A program made the translations under genes and the position numbers. Positions 52,116 to 60,521 of a stretch of DNA of 64,000 nt are shown piece after piece. The notes below the pieces were generated by a model that saw nothing but the letters and a program-made list of their open reading frames with translations, had not been told where the DNA came from and made no database searches. The DNA comes from CAYZHV01 sp046541355 (lineage in GTDB: Bacteria; Spirochaetota; Spirochaetia; DSM-27196; Alkalispirochaetaceae). Position 1 is the first letter of the stretch. Each line of letters starts with the position of its first letter. The DNA lies in NCBI GenBank assembly GCA_046541355.1, contig JBKHDM010000002.1:1-64000 (forward strand), written 5' to 3'.

Positions 52116-52175
52116 GGAATAAGAGAGAGCCTTCCCCCCCCCGGCGCCGGGTGAGAAGCGCGGAGGCCGCGGCGA

Positions 52176-53258
52176 TTACGGCTGCCAGCCGGCCTCCCGG
52201 CGATCCCTCCAGGGGCCCCCGTCGACGTAGCGCTCAGGATACAGCGCCTTCGGGCGCGGGTCCTCCGCCTCGTCAAGCTGTTTTACCATCCACAGCGGAT
52301 AGGGCGTGCCCGGGTCCGAAACTCGGTCGAGCTCGTCGAGCTCTTCCCGGGAGAGCTCGAGCTCCGACGCCTCGAGGTTGTCCTCGAGGTGCTCCTTTTT
52401 CCGGGCGGCGGCGATCACCGCCGAGATCGCAGGCCGGCTGAGCAGCCACGCCAGGGCGACCCGGGCGGGGCTGCAGCCGTGGGCGGCTGAGATCTTTTTG
52501 AGAGTGTCGACAACGTTAAACCCGATCTCATGGTCAAAGGGAACAAAGTTTCCCGCCTCGGCAAAGCGGGTTCCCTCGGGGGCGGGATTCTCCCGGGTAT
52601 ACTTGCCCGAGAGAAATCCCCCGGCCAGGGGCGACCAGACGAGTATACCGAGGTTGTGATACTCCGCCATCGACTGGAAATCGTGCTCCAACCCGCGTCC
52701 GACGAGGGAGTAGTACATCTGGGCGGTGGCGTAACGGTGGAGATTGAGCTTCTCCTGCAACCAGAGCGCCGTGGTCGCCTGCCAGGAGAGGTAGTTGCTC
52801 AGGCCGATGTAGCGCACCTTTCCCTGGCGTACCAGGTCGTCGAGGGCGCGGAGGGTCTCCTCGAGGGGGGTGTTACTGTCCCAGCCGTGTATCTGGTAGA
52901 GGTCGAGGTAATCGGTCTGGAGCCGCCGGAGGGAGCTCTCGATACCCCGCATGATGTTTACCCGGGTCGCACCGCTGCGGTTGAAATTGTCACTCATCGG
53001 CAGACGGCATTTGGAGGCGAGAACGAGCTCCTCCCGATTCCCCTTGATCGCCTTGCCCACAAACTCCTCGCTCTGCCCGAGGCTGTAAACGTCGGCGGTA
53101 TCGATAAAGTTGACACCCTTGTCCAGGGCGAAGGCGATCAGCTCGTTAGTTTCGGTCTGATCGAGATTGCCCATGTTCATCTTCCGGCCGAACTGCATCG
53201 TGCCGAGGGCAATCTCGCTTACGATGAGGCCGGTGTTGCCGAGACGTCTGTACTTCAT
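52176..53258 (-). CDS. Aldo/keto reductase
   Basis: The 360-residue AKR has the family start MKYRRLGNTGLIVSEIALGT, the catalytic D-Y-K-H set (VNFIDTADVYSLG Asp/Tyr; LVLASKCRLP Lys; YLDLYQIHGWD His) and the NADPH pocket LSNYLSWQ and IAAARKKEHLEDNLEA. It belongs to the YajO/TIM group, reducing sugar-like aldehydes and ketones. AAGGAGAG precedes the ATG, 12 bp after the DUF1349 gene. Last gene of the dhaK-dhaL operon, where it could reduce or oxidise a ketose/aldose intermediate. Confidence 0.92.
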   Translation of the reverse strand: MKYRRLGNTGLIVSEIALGTMQFGRKMNMGNLDQTETNELIAFALDKGVNFIDTADVYSLGQSEEFVGKAIKGNREELVLASKCRLPMSDNFNRSGATRVNIMRGIESSLRRLQTDYLDLYQIHGWDSNTPLEETLRALDDLVRQGKVRYIGLSNYLSWQATTALWLQEKLNLHRYATAQMYYSLVGRGLEHDFQSMAEYHNLGILVWSPLAGGFLSGKYTRENPAPEGTRFAEAGNFVPFDHEIGFNVVDTLKKISAAHGCSPARVALAWLLSRPAISAVIAAARKKEHLEDNLEASELELSREELDELDRVSDPGTPYPLWMVKQLDEAEDPRPKALYPERYVDGGPWRDRREAGWQP

Positions 53259-53270
53259 GTTTATCTCTCC

Positions 53271-53810
53271 TTACGGTTTTGGCGGGGTGATTTCGACCGC
53301 ATCGATTGTGAGGCGGTAGCCTCCGCCGGTAGGAGCTGCGGCCATTACTCCCGCCGAGACCGGTGAATCCGATGGAACGTAGCACTGTCGTAGGAGGGTG
53401 AACGGACGGGACGCCGGATGCCAGTAGACCTCCACGGTCTGCCCCCGGCGGGCGAGGCGGAAATGCACCGCCTCAGGCGTCTCCATGAGCACCAGGGACC
53501 AGTCGGACCAATCACGGGTTACAACAACTCCGGCGTGGTAGCTGCCCTCGAAAAACTCCACCCCTGCCTTGATCCAGACCTCCGGGGAGAGGCGCAGCAT
53601 GAGCCCTGCATGGTCGTATTTCTCCCGGTAGGTCGGGGTAAAGGAGCAGTGGAGGTCGAAGTCGCCGGATACTTCCCGGTAGCGGAAATGGCCGGTGTCG
53701 CGTACCCCGCCGTCATGGGTCTTGCGCCAGAAGTCTGTCCCCTCCTCGACGCCGATGGTCAGGGAGGTGCCGGACTCACTCCATTGAGCCGGCTCGTTAA
53801 GCCACTCCAT
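53271..53810 (-). CDS. DUF1349-type concanavalin-like protein
   Basis: The 179-residue protein has the DUF1349 beta-sandwich pattern: GVRDTGHFRYREVSGDFDLH, YDHAGLMLRLSPEVWIKAGV and AVHFRLARRGQTVEVYWHP. The family often accompanies sugar-utilisation genes and may bind glycans; there is no signal peptide, so it is cytoplasmic. Start ATG shares a base with the stop of the upstream gene (TGATG). In-operon between the AllA-like gene and the aldo/keto reductase. Confidence 0.85.
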   Translation of the reverse strand: MEWLNEPAQWSESGTSLTIGVEEGTDFWRKTHDGGVRDTGHFRYREVSGDFDLHCSFTPTYREKYDHAGLMLRLSPEVWIKAGVEFFEGSYHAGVVVTRDWSDWSLVLMETPEAVHFRLARRGQTVEVYWHPASRPFTLLRQCYVPSDSPVSAGVMAAAPTGGGYRLTIDAVEITPPKP

Positions 53811-54316
53811 CACGCTCCGGTGACCACGTACTTGATGTCGTTTTCCTGGTCCACGTGGCGCATGAACAGGTCATTATCCGGGGTGTCCTCCTCAAAGATG
53901 ACCCAGGTTTTTACCGGCTTATCCTTGACCAGGGGCGCAAAGTGCCAGGTGTTGCGATGGAGCACCACCGAGTCTCCCGCCTGAAGACGGAACGCTTTAA
54001 CCGTATCGAGGTTTATCTGCCTGGTGTCCTTGCTCTCAGGCTCGGCGAGGACGAGAACCACCTCACCGTCCGCGGGGATGAGCGTCTCGGTACTCCTCGC
54101 GTGCTGCTCGAAGGTGGTGCTGACCATCTGCCCTTTTGGAAAAGAGCGCACCAGACCGACGGAAACCGAGTTGAGATCGAGAATGGCGAGCTTGTTCCAG
54201 AAGTTGAAATCCTCGCTCTCGAACGCCGGGTCCTGCTGCCCGGTTCGTACAAAGGCGCCGTACGGGGCGAAGGCCTCCTGCGAGAGCTCTTCGACCTTCA
54301 GGGTTATCTCTTTCAT
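53810..54316 (-). CDS. Ureidoglycolate lyase (AllA) family cupin-like protein
   Basis: The 168-residue protein shows the AllA pattern: LSQEAFAPYGAFV at the start, TTFEQHARSTETLIPADGEV, SVVLHRNTWHFAPLVKD near the end. AllA splits ureidoglycolate to glyoxylate and urea, but no purine-degradation genes are nearby, and related proteins in sugar operons are probably not lyases of this kind. It overlaps dhaL (ATGA) and DUF1349. Function in the operon is unknown; a role in a ketose or sugar-acid pathway is inferred from context. Confidence 0.75.
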   Translation of the reverse strand: MKEITLKVEELSQEAFAPYGAFVRTGQQDPAFESEDFNFWNKLAILDLNSVSVGLVRSFPKGQMVSTTFEQHARSTETLIPADGEVVLVLAEPESKDTRQINLDTVKAFRLQAGDSVVLHRNTWHFAPLVKDKPVKTWVIFEEDTPDNDLFMRHVDQENDIKYVVTGA

Positions 54317-54936
54317 CCTGTTACTCCCTCTTTAAAGCCGCGAACAATCATTACACCCACGGTAGCACCGGGGTCCTGTCGTCCTTTTGACTGCTCCTGG
54401 TAGTAGGCAGCCCGACCGTGCTGCGCTACCATCTCTTTGGTCGCTTCGAGTCCCTGCTGCGCCGCTTCGAGACCCGCCTCGAGGGCTGTGGCCGGATCAT
54501 CTCCCGCCCCTTCTATCGCCTCGGCCACGGGATTGAGACTGTCGATAATCGTCTTCTCTCCCGGCTTTGCCTTACCCCGCTCCATGAGTCCCTGGACAAA
54601 GGCGGCGAAAAACGCCGCGAGATCCGAGCTCCCGAGACTCTCCTTGCCGGCGACAGCCTTGCCCCCGCGCATAAAGCCGGTTCCCACGAGGGTACCCATG
54701 GTGGACGGGGCGGCGCCGGCGATGGTCATGCCTGCCTTCATAAAGAACTTTCCGACATCCGTCTCCTCCGAGGAGGAGAGCTGGTCGTCGGCGGTGACAA
54801 AGCACTTTCTCATGGTGAGGCCGAGGTCGCCGTCGCCCATGACGCCGTCGAGCTCGATGAGGTACTCCTTGTTCTCCTCCATGATCTCCCTGAGCCTGTG
54901 GACGACCGCCCGGGCTGTCTGCGCGTCAAACGCCAT
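54313..54936 (-). CDS. dhaL: Dihydroxyacetone kinase DhaL (ADP-binding subunit)
   Basis: The 207-residue DhaL domain has the metal-ADP motif ELDGVMGDGDLGLTM (three Asp; DhaL of E. coli has GDGDHG here), SSTMGTLVG-type loop in GAAPSTMGTLVGTGFMRG and the C-terminal helix pair. It carries the ADP/ATP that phosphorylates the ketose bound to DhaK. No DhaM (PTS partner) gene is in the operon, so it may be fed by ATP directly, or DhaM is elsewhere. Stop overlaps the AllA-like start. Confidence 0.92.
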   Translation of the reverse strand: MAFDAQTARAVVHRLREIMEENKEYLIELDGVMGDGDLGLTMRKCFVTADDQLSSSEETDVGKFFMKAGMTIAGAAPSTMGTLVGTGFMRGGKAVAGKESLGSSDLAAFFAAFVQGLMERGKAKPGEKTIIDSLNPVAEAIEGAGDDPATALEAGLEAAQQGLEATKEMVAQHGRAAYYQEQSKGRQDPGATVGVMIVRGFKEGVTG

Positions 54937-54947
54937 AACCCCGCCTC

Positions 54948-55952
54948 CTAAAGCTGAGCCTGCTCAAAGAAGGGCGTCCTCGCAGGTTTGGCGAGAAGCG
55001 CCTTCAGCTCCTCATCGAGCTTGAGCAGAGAGATGGAGAACCCGGACATCTCCATCGATGTCGCAAACTCACCGGCGTACACCTTGAAGACGGTGATCCC
55101 CTCTTTGCTGAGGATCTCATTGACCCGACGATAGGCGATGTACAGCTCGTCGAGGGGGGTTGCGCCGAGCCCGTTGAGAAGCACCGACACCTCGTCTCCC
55201 TGAGTGTAGGGAAGGTCGGGCACGATTTTGTCCATCATCTCGTCGACCACTTCATTGGCGGTCATGAGCTTACCCCGTCGAATGCCCGGCTCCCCGTGGA
55301 TACCCATGCCGATCTCCATCTCGTCCTCGCCGATCTGAAAGGACGGCTTACCGACCTCCGGCACGACACAGGGCGAGAGGGCGACGCCCATGGTACGCAC
55401 ATTGGCTCCCGCCTTTTCGGCGATCCGCTTTACCTCGTCGAGGTCCGCACCCTCCGCCGCCTTGGCGCCGGCACACTTATAGAGGTAGAAGATGCCCGCA
55501 ACACCCCGGCGCTTGTGCTCCTCGCCCTTCTTTGCACTGGCGACATCCTCTCCGGCGACGTAGCTCGCAACCTTGATCTCCTCCATGTCCGCCATCTCCG
55601 TGGCCATGTCAAAGTTCATAATATCGCCGCCGTAGTTTCCGTAGATGTAGAGAACACCCTTTCCGGAATCGATCTGCCTGGTAACGTTGAGCATCTGCTC
55701 GGCACTCGGAGACTGGAAGACGTCGCCCACGGAACAACCGTCGAGCATACCCTCCCCTACGTAACCGAGAAAGAGCGGCAGGTGTCCCGAGCCACCGCCG
55801 GTGGCGAGGCCGACCTTCCCTTCCTTCTTCTTCGCCGTAACTATGCAGCGCCGGTCGCCGTTGACGTAGGTGAGCTGGTCGGGATGGGCTGCCACTATGC
55901 CGTCGATCATCTCGTCGACGTAGTCTTCGGGCTTGTTGATAAACTTTTTCAT
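54948..55952 (-). CDS. dhaK: Dihydroxyacetone kinase DhaK (substrate-binding subunit)
   Basis: The 334-residue DhaK has GGGSGHLPLFLGYVGEGMLD (substrate loop), LYIYGNYGGDIMNFDMA, and the covalent-binding His in MGIHGEPGIR (about residue 220), and EIGMG pattern. It binds a short ketose (dihydroxyacetone, or erythrulose in some homologues) as a hemiaminal. ATG 55952 follows AAAGGAGA; codons upstream are open but unsupported. First gene of the operon; promoter with a palindromic operator upstream. Substrate may be a tetrulose rather than dihydroxyacetone given the neighbouring aldo/keto reductase and FGGY kinases. Confidence 0.93.
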   Translation of the reverse strand: MKKFINKPEDYVDEMIDGIVAAHPDQLTYVNGDRRCIVTAKKKEGKVGLATGGGSGHLPLFLGYVGEGMLDGCSVGDVFQSPSAEQMLNVTRQIDSGKGVLYIYGNYGGDIMNFDMATEMADMEEIKVASYVAGEDVASAKKGEEHKRRGVAGIFYLYKCAGAKAAEGADLDEVKRIAEKAGANVRTMGVALSPCVVPEVGKPSFQIGEDEMEIGMGIHGEPGIRRGKLMTANEVVDEMMDKIVPDLPYTQGDEVSVLLNGLGATPLDELYIAYRRVNEILSKEGITVFKVYAGEFATSMEMSGFSISLLKLDEELKALLAKPARTPFFEQAQL

Positions 55953-56005
55953 CCGTCGTCTCCTTTTCGCTCCCCGGTTACAGCCGCGGGAGCTTCGCAC
56001 TTGGT

Positions 56006-56019
56006 CTAAAGTTCTTTAG
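56006..56019. promoter_or_regulatory. Operator-like palindrome at the dhaK promoter
   Basis: CTAAAGTTCTTTAG: perfect 6-bp arms with a 2-nt centre, 10-17 bp downstream of the predicted dhaK transcription start, in keeping with a repressor site. A related site lies at 56122-56136. Confidence 0.6.
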
Positions 56020-56035
56020 AAAACAGGTTTCGGTC

Positions 56036-56063
56036 AGTGTAGCATGGAATGCATGGGTGTCAA
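56036..56063 (-). promoter_or_regulatory. dhaK operon promoter
   Basis: Minus strand TTGACA (56058-56063), 16-nt spacer, TACACT (56036-56041). Predicted start of transcription near 56029, giving a leader of about 75 nt that holds the palindrome at 56006-56019. Confidence 0.6.
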
Positions 56064-56121
56064 GGATCGCAAGATCGGGTACCGCCGTTTAAAGCTCTTT
56101 TCTCAGGTGTTTTAGTATGGG

Positions 56122-56145
56122 CTAAAGCTGGTTTAGGTGTATAAT
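56122..56145 (+). promoter_or_regulatory. Operator and -10 box for the LacI-type regulator
   Basis: CTAAAGCTGGTTTAG (56122-56136) resembles the dhaK operator, and TATAAT (56140-56145) directly follows. A weaker AAAGCTCTTT half-site lies at about 56091-56100. The layout suggests that the regulator represses both itself and dhaK. No good -35 was seen. Confidence 0.5.
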
Positions 56146-56194
56146 GGGCGCCATTATGAAGCCGGGGGTACCTGGCTGTTAAGGAACATCGATA

Positions 56195-57217
56195 ATGGCA
56201 GCACGGATTAAGGACATAGCAAAACGTGCGGAGGTCTCGGAGGCGACGGTATCCCTCGTCCTCAACCAGAAACCGGGGGTGAGCACCCCGACCCGGGAGC
56301 GGGTCCTCAAGATCGCTCGGGACATGGACTACGGGGCGAATCAGCGCCAGCTGTTCTCCTCCAGGAGTGGAACGATCCGTTTTCTCAAGATCGCCATGCA
56401 CGGCCACACGGTAAACCGGGACCACACGGTCTTTCTGGCGGACTACATTGATGGTCTCACCCGGGGAGCCAACGCTGTCGGTTTTGCCCTGGAGATCAGC
56501 TCATTCGAGGGAGCAACAGCCGAGGAGATCGCCGCAACCGTCAGGACCGATGGGCTGAAAGGGATTGTGGTTCTCGGTACCGAACTGACCGGGGAGGACA
56601 TAACCGTTTTCGGGGAACTCGAGATTCCGAAGGTCTTTCTCGACACGTACTACGACTTTCTGCCCTTTGACTTTGTCGACATGAACAACAAGGACTCGGT
56701 CTATTCCATCATCAGCTATCTCCTCTCCGAGGGACACGAGGAGATCGGCTTTGTCAGAAGCTCGGTGAATACCCATAACTTCTACCTCCGGGACGGCGGG
56801 TTCTGGGACGCCGTCTCAGCCCTGGAGGTGCCGATCCGGGAGAAGGATATCTTCACGGTGGATTCAACCTTTCAGGGTGCCTACGCCGATATGGTCAAAC
56901 AGCTCTCGGGAAGGCAGAAGCTTCCGACGGCGATGTTCTGTACCAACGACATCATCTCCTACGGCGTGATCAAGGCGCTCACGGAGCGGGGATTCAAAGT
57001 CCCCGGGGATGTCTCGGTGGTCGGGTTTGACGACCTGCCCCTCTCCTCGGTGATGGAGCCACAGCTCACCACCGTCCAGGTCTCCAAAAAAGAGATGGGG
57101 GAGACGGCGATCCAGCTGCTTTCAAACCGCATTGACCGCGAGGGAGGCGGCCCGCCGGTAAAGATTCAGGTGGGAGGAAACCTGATCGTCAGGGAGAGTG
57201 TGAGGAGCCTCAGGTAG
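56195..57217 (+). CDS. LacI-family transcriptional repressor
   Basis: The 340-residue protein has the LacI headpiece IKDIAKRAEVSEATVSLVLN (recognition helix SEATVSLVL) and a periplasmic-binding-like effector domain (GIVVLGTELTGEDI, CTNDIISYGVIKALTERG, VSVVGFDDLPLSSVMEP, TTVQVSKKEMGETAIQLL). It presumably binds the CTAAAGNNCTTTAG-type palindromes in the shared region with dhaK and is released by a sugar or polyol phosphate. AAGGAAC lies about 9 nt upstream of ATG. Divergent from the dha operon; convergent with the FGGY kinase gene. Confidence 0.9.
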   Translation: MAARIKDIAKRAEVSEATVSLVLNQKPGVSTPTRERVLKIARDMDYGANQRQLFSSRSGTIRFLKIAMHGHTVNRDHTVFLADYIDGLTRGANAVGFALEISSFEGATAEEIAATVRTDGLKGIVVLGTELTGEDITVFGELEIPKVFLDTYYDFLPFDFVDMNNKDSVYSIISYLLSEGHEEIGFVRSSVNTHNFYLRDGGFWDAVSALEVPIREKDIFTVDSTFQGAYADMVKQLSGRQKLPTAMFCTNDIISYGVIKALTERGFKVPGDVSVVGFDDLPLSSVMEPQLTTVQVSKKEMGETAIQLLSNRIDREGGGPPVKIQVGGNLIVRESVRSLR

Positions 57218-57304
57218 CGCCACGTTCCGCGTAGAGGGGCGCCGTGCCCGGCGGCGGGAGCATCCTGGGTCGCGGCGGGCGCGAGCGGCTGGAGCCGGAG
57301 ACCA

Positions 57305-57319
57305 GGTTTCACGGAAACC
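57305..57319. terminator. Small hairpin between convergent genes
   Basis: GGTTTC ACG GAAACC: 6-bp perfect stem, 3-nt loop, in the gap between the LacI-type gene and the FGGY kinase. No T-tract; weak. Confidence 0.3.
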
Positions 57320-57337
57320 GGGCCTCCGGGCTTCTCC

Positions 57338-58891
57338 TTACCGGTTGAGGGAGTTGGCGTACTCTACAAGTCGCCTCGATTCCTCCTTCAAAGCGTTATA
57401 GGTCGCCTCATACTGCCGGACGTACTCGGCGTAGATCCTGGTCTTTTCAAGATCCGGCTCGATTTTCTTTGAGACCCGGACCATCCTGCCCGCCGCCTCC
57501 TTGAGATCCTTGTACATACCCGCACCAACGGCTCCGGCAATTGCGCTCCCGAGGGAGACCGCCTGCTGCTCCTCGGGAATGGTAATCGGCTTACCGGTGA
57601 CATCCGCGGTAATCTGCATCCAGAGGTCGCTCTGGGTCGCCCCACCGCAGGCGATTATCTCCTTTATTTTGAACTTCTCTTTTTCCATGCGGTCAATAAT
57701 CACCTTGGTGCCGTAGACCACTCCCTCCATGATCGCCCGAAAGATGTGGGCCGGGCCGTGGGAGAGGGTCAGACCCCGGATAACCCCGCGACTGTTCGGG
57801 TCAACCCAGGGGGTGCGATTACCCTGCCAGTGCTCGAGGACGAGGACGCCGTCGGAGCCCGGAGGAAGCTTGGCGGCCTGCTCATTGAGGATGTCGTAAA
57901 CAGTGACTCCCCGCTTCGACGCCTCCTCCTTGATCTCGCTCGAGAGAAAGTTGGTGAGAAACCACTTCATCACCGAGCCGGTGGAGATCTGTCCCGCCTC
58001 GATGATCTGAAGCCCCGGAATGAGGGCGCCGGGAAAGCTGCCGAAGAGCCCCCGAGTGTGGACCTCCCGATCCGCCACACCGATGTGAAGCTGACTCGAG
58101 CCGGTGATCAGGGCGAGCTGCCCCGCCTCGAGGGCGTTTACACCGACCACGCCCATGTAGGCGTCGGCGCCGCCACCGGCCACAGGGATGCCCGGGCTCA
58201 GCCCGGTTGCCTTTGCCATCTCCTCGGTCAGCCCGCCGACCACCTCGCCGAGCTCTACGATCCGCCTCGGGAGCTTCTCAAAGACGTCGGCGAGGCCGAT
58301 CGTGCGATAGAGAGACTGGGGAAATCCCCCCTCATCCCGGTTGTAGAACCAGCGAACGGTGCTGGTATTGATGTTTCCCGTGATCTCACCGGTAAGGCGA
58401 TACGCCATCCAGTCTGTCTGCTCGAAAACAGTGGCGGCCCTCTCGTAGGTCTGTGGTTCGTGCCGTTTGACCCAGAGCACCTTGCAGGGGAACCACTCGG
58501 GTGAGACGTTACCGAAACCGACGTACTTGAGGGCGTCATCCCCGCAGGAGGCGATCTGTTCGGCCTCCTTTGTCGCCCTGATATCCATCCACATTACCGC
58601 GTCCCGGAGGGGGGTGCCTGATTCATCGAGAAAGACGACGGTGCAGCTTGTTCCGTCGAGACCAATTCCGCGGATTTGGGAAGGCTCCACCCCGCTCTGG
58701 TCGACAGCCTTCTTTATCGCCTCGACCATGGAGAGATCCCACTGGGCAATACTCTGCTCCGCCCATCCCGCATTTCGATGAATGTTCTTGTTATCCGACA
58801 CGCCGAAGGCGAGACTCCGGCCGTCGGGAGTGTACACACCGGCTCTTATGCTCTCGGTCCCGGCGTCTATACCCAATACGTACTCTGCCAT
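57338..58891 (-). CDS. FGGY carbohydrate kinase
   Basis: A 517-residue FGGY kinase: VLGIDAGTESIRAGVYTPDG (phosphate loop), IRGIGLDGTSCTVVFLDE, WMAYRLTGEITGN, VAGGGADAYMGVVG, ITGSSQLHIGV and ACGGATQSDLWMQITADVTG. The substrate is not assigned; the G-T-E-S start and length are closer to ribulokinase/autoinducer-type FGGY enzymes than to glycerol kinase. ATG 58891 follows GAGGC at 7-8 nt. A -10-like TATACT lies at 58934-58939 on the minus strand, overlapping the promoter region of the divergent kinase gene at 59016. Adjacent to dha genes and the LacI repressor, so a ketose or polyol is likely. Confidence 0.88.
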   Translation of the reverse strand: MAEYVLGIDAGTESIRAGVYTPDGRSLAFGVSDNKNIHRNAGWAEQSIAQWDLSMVEAIKKAVDQSGVEPSQIRGIGLDGTSCTVVFLDESGTPLRDAVMWMDIRATKEAEQIASCGDDALKYVGFGNVSPEWFPCKVLWVKRHEPQTYERAATVFEQTDWMAYRLTGEITGNINTSTVRWFYNRDEGGFPQSLYRTIGLADVFEKLPRRIVELGEVVGGLTEEMAKATGLSPGIPVAGGGADAYMGVVGVNALEAGQLALITGSSQLHIGVADREVHTRGLFGSFPGALIPGLQIIEAGQISTGSVMKWFLTNFLSSEIKEEASKRGVTVYDILNEQAAKLPPGSDGVLVLEHWQGNRTPWVDPNSRGVIRGLTLSHGPAHIFRAIMEGVVYGTKVIIDRMEKEKFKIKEIIACGGATQSDLWMQITADVTGKPITIPEEQQAVSLGSAIAGAVGAGMYKDLKEAAGRMVRVSKKIEPDLEKTRIYAEYVRQYEATYNALKEESRRLVEYANSLNR

Positions 58892-58973
58892 AACGATAGC
58901 CTCTCTTTTCACTTCGATTTTCCGTCAACCGCGAGTATACCATCCCATTGGGCGCTGCGAAAGAAAAACCACC

Positions 58974-59002
58974 TTGAATCAGCCATTTCTAAATGCTACA
59001 AT
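58974..59002 (+). promoter_or_regulatory. Promoter with a very short leader for the second FGGY kinase
   Basis: TTGAAT (58974-58979), 17-nt spacer, TACAAT (58997-59002). The ATG at 59016 lies only about 7 nt after the predicted transcription start, leaving no room for a normal Shine-Dalgarno. Confidence 0.6.
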
Positions 59003-59015
59003 TATTTGTAAGATA

Positions 59016-60521
59016 ATGGCTTACACGATCGGAATTGACATCGGCACCTACAGCTCCAAGGGCGTTCTCCTTGACCGGGACGGCATCGTCAAAGCCTCCG
59101 CCGTCCGGGAGCACGAGCTTTCAACGCCCCGGCCGGGCTGGGCGGAGCACGACGCTCAACGTGTCTGGTGGGAGGAGTTCTGTCAGATCTCCCGGGAGCT
59201 TCTGAGGGAGAGTGGGACAAAGCGCGGGGAGGTCCTCGGGGTTGGGCTCAGCGGTATCGCACCCTGCGTCCTGCCTGTGGATGAGCAGGGAAATCCCCTG
59301 CGCCCGGCTATCCTCTACGGTATCGACACCCGGGCGACCGGGGAGATCGAGAGGATCGAGGCGCTTTTCGGGGGTGAGCGCATACGGAAGATCGCCGGCA
59401 GCGACCTCTCCTCCCAGTCGGCGGGGCCGAAGATCCTCTGGATTCGAGAGCGAGAACCCGAGGTCTGGAAAAAAACGCGATGGATCATGAACTCGAGCAG
59501 CTACCTCGCCTTCAAGCTCACCGGGGAGGTCTGCCTCGACAACTACACAGCCTCCTCCTACCATCCCCTCTTTGACGTCAACAGAGTCGCCTGGTCCGAG
59601 GAAGGCTCCCGGGGGATCTGCCCGCTGGAGATGCTGCCCCGCCCCCTCTGGGCGGGAGAGCGGGTGGGAACGGTTACCGCCGACGCTTGCGAGGCGAGCG
59701 GCCTGGCAATCGGCACCCCCGTGATCGCCGGCACAGCCGACGCCGCGGCGGAGGCCGTCGCCGCGGGCGTGTCGGAGGTCGGGGAGACGATGATCATGTA
59801 CGGCAGCTCCACCTTCTTTATAGCTCTTACAGACTCCCTCAAGCCCGGCGGTACCTTCTGGCCCTCCCCCTTTCTATGGCCCGGCAGCTTCGCCTACGCC
59901 GGGGGAACCGCAACCGCCGGCTCCCTTACCGAGTGGTTCAGACGAGAGTTTCTACCCCACTCCGAGGATCGCTCCGGGAGTTACCAAACCCTTGCCGAAC
60001 AGGCGGCCTCGGTACCTCCCGGCTCCCGAGGCGTCATGACTCTTCCCTACTTCAGCGGAGAGCGCACCCCCCTGAACGACCCGAAGGCCCGGGGGGTTAT
60101 CGCGGGGCTCACTCTCTCCCACACCAGGGCGGACATATACCGGAGCATGCTCGAGGCTGTAGGCTACTCCATCCGCCACAACCTCGAGGAGATGGAGGCT
60201 TCCGGGGCAGAGGTCACCACCCTCTACGCCATCGGTGGAGGTACGAGAAACAGCGTATGGATGCGTATCGTTACCGATATTATCGGTAAGCCCCAGCTCC
60301 TGCGGGACTCCCCCGGCGCCGCCTACGGCGACGCACTCCTCGCGGCGGTGGAGGCGGGGGTGATATCAAAGGAACAGATCCCCGACCTGCTACCTGAGGC
60401 ACGGAGAATAGACCCTCGGGAGGCGGCGGCAACGGTATATGACCGTGCGTACCGGCAGTATCGCTCTCTCTATCAGGAGACGAAGGGAACCGTACACGCA
60501 CTTGCGGAGGCAGCGGAGTGA
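59016..60521 (+). CDS. FGGY carbohydrate kinase (second)
   Basis: A 501-residue FGGY kinase: YTIGIDIGTYSSKGVLLDRD, GRPGWAEHDAQRVWW-type GWAEHD block, GLSGIAPCVLPVDEQG, MNSSSYLAFKLTGEVCLDN, IAGTADAAAEAVAAG, MYGSSTFFIAL and AIGGGTRNSVWMRIVTDII. Similar overall to xylulokinase-like members; the GTADA phosphate-2 loop fits FGGY. Substrate unknown. The ATG lies at the very end of a short leader (promoter ends 59002). It overlaps the M29 peptidase gene by 4 bp (GTGA). Confidence 0.88.
   Translation: MAYTIGIDIGTYSSKGVLLDRDGIVKASAVREHELSTPRPGWAEHDAQRVWWEEFCQISRELLRESGTKRGEVLGVGLSGIAPCVLPVDEQGNPLRPAILYGIDTRATGEIERIEALFGGERIRKIAGSDLSSQSAGPKILWIREREPEVWKKTRWIMNSSSYLAFKLTGEVCLDNYTASSYHPLFDVNRVAWSEEGSRGICPLEMLPRPLWAGERVGTVTADACEASGLAIGTPVIAGTADAAAEAVAAGVSEVGETMIMYGSSTFFIALTDSLKPGGTFWPSPFLWPGSFAYAGGTATAGSLTEWFRREFLPHSEDRSGSYQTLAEQAASVPPGSRGVMTLPYFSGERTPLNDPKARGVIAGLTLSHTRADIYRSMLEAVGYSIRHNLEEMEASGAEVTTLYAIGGGTRNSVWMRIVTDIIGKPQLLRDSPGAAYGDALLAAVEAGVISKEQIPDLLPEARRIDPREAAATVYDRAYRQYRSLYQETKGTVHALAEAAE

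Noticed and set aside
53810..54316. Allantoin/purine degradation role for the AllA-like gene
   Set aside because: No other allantoin genes nearby; it is embedded in a ketose-kinase operon.
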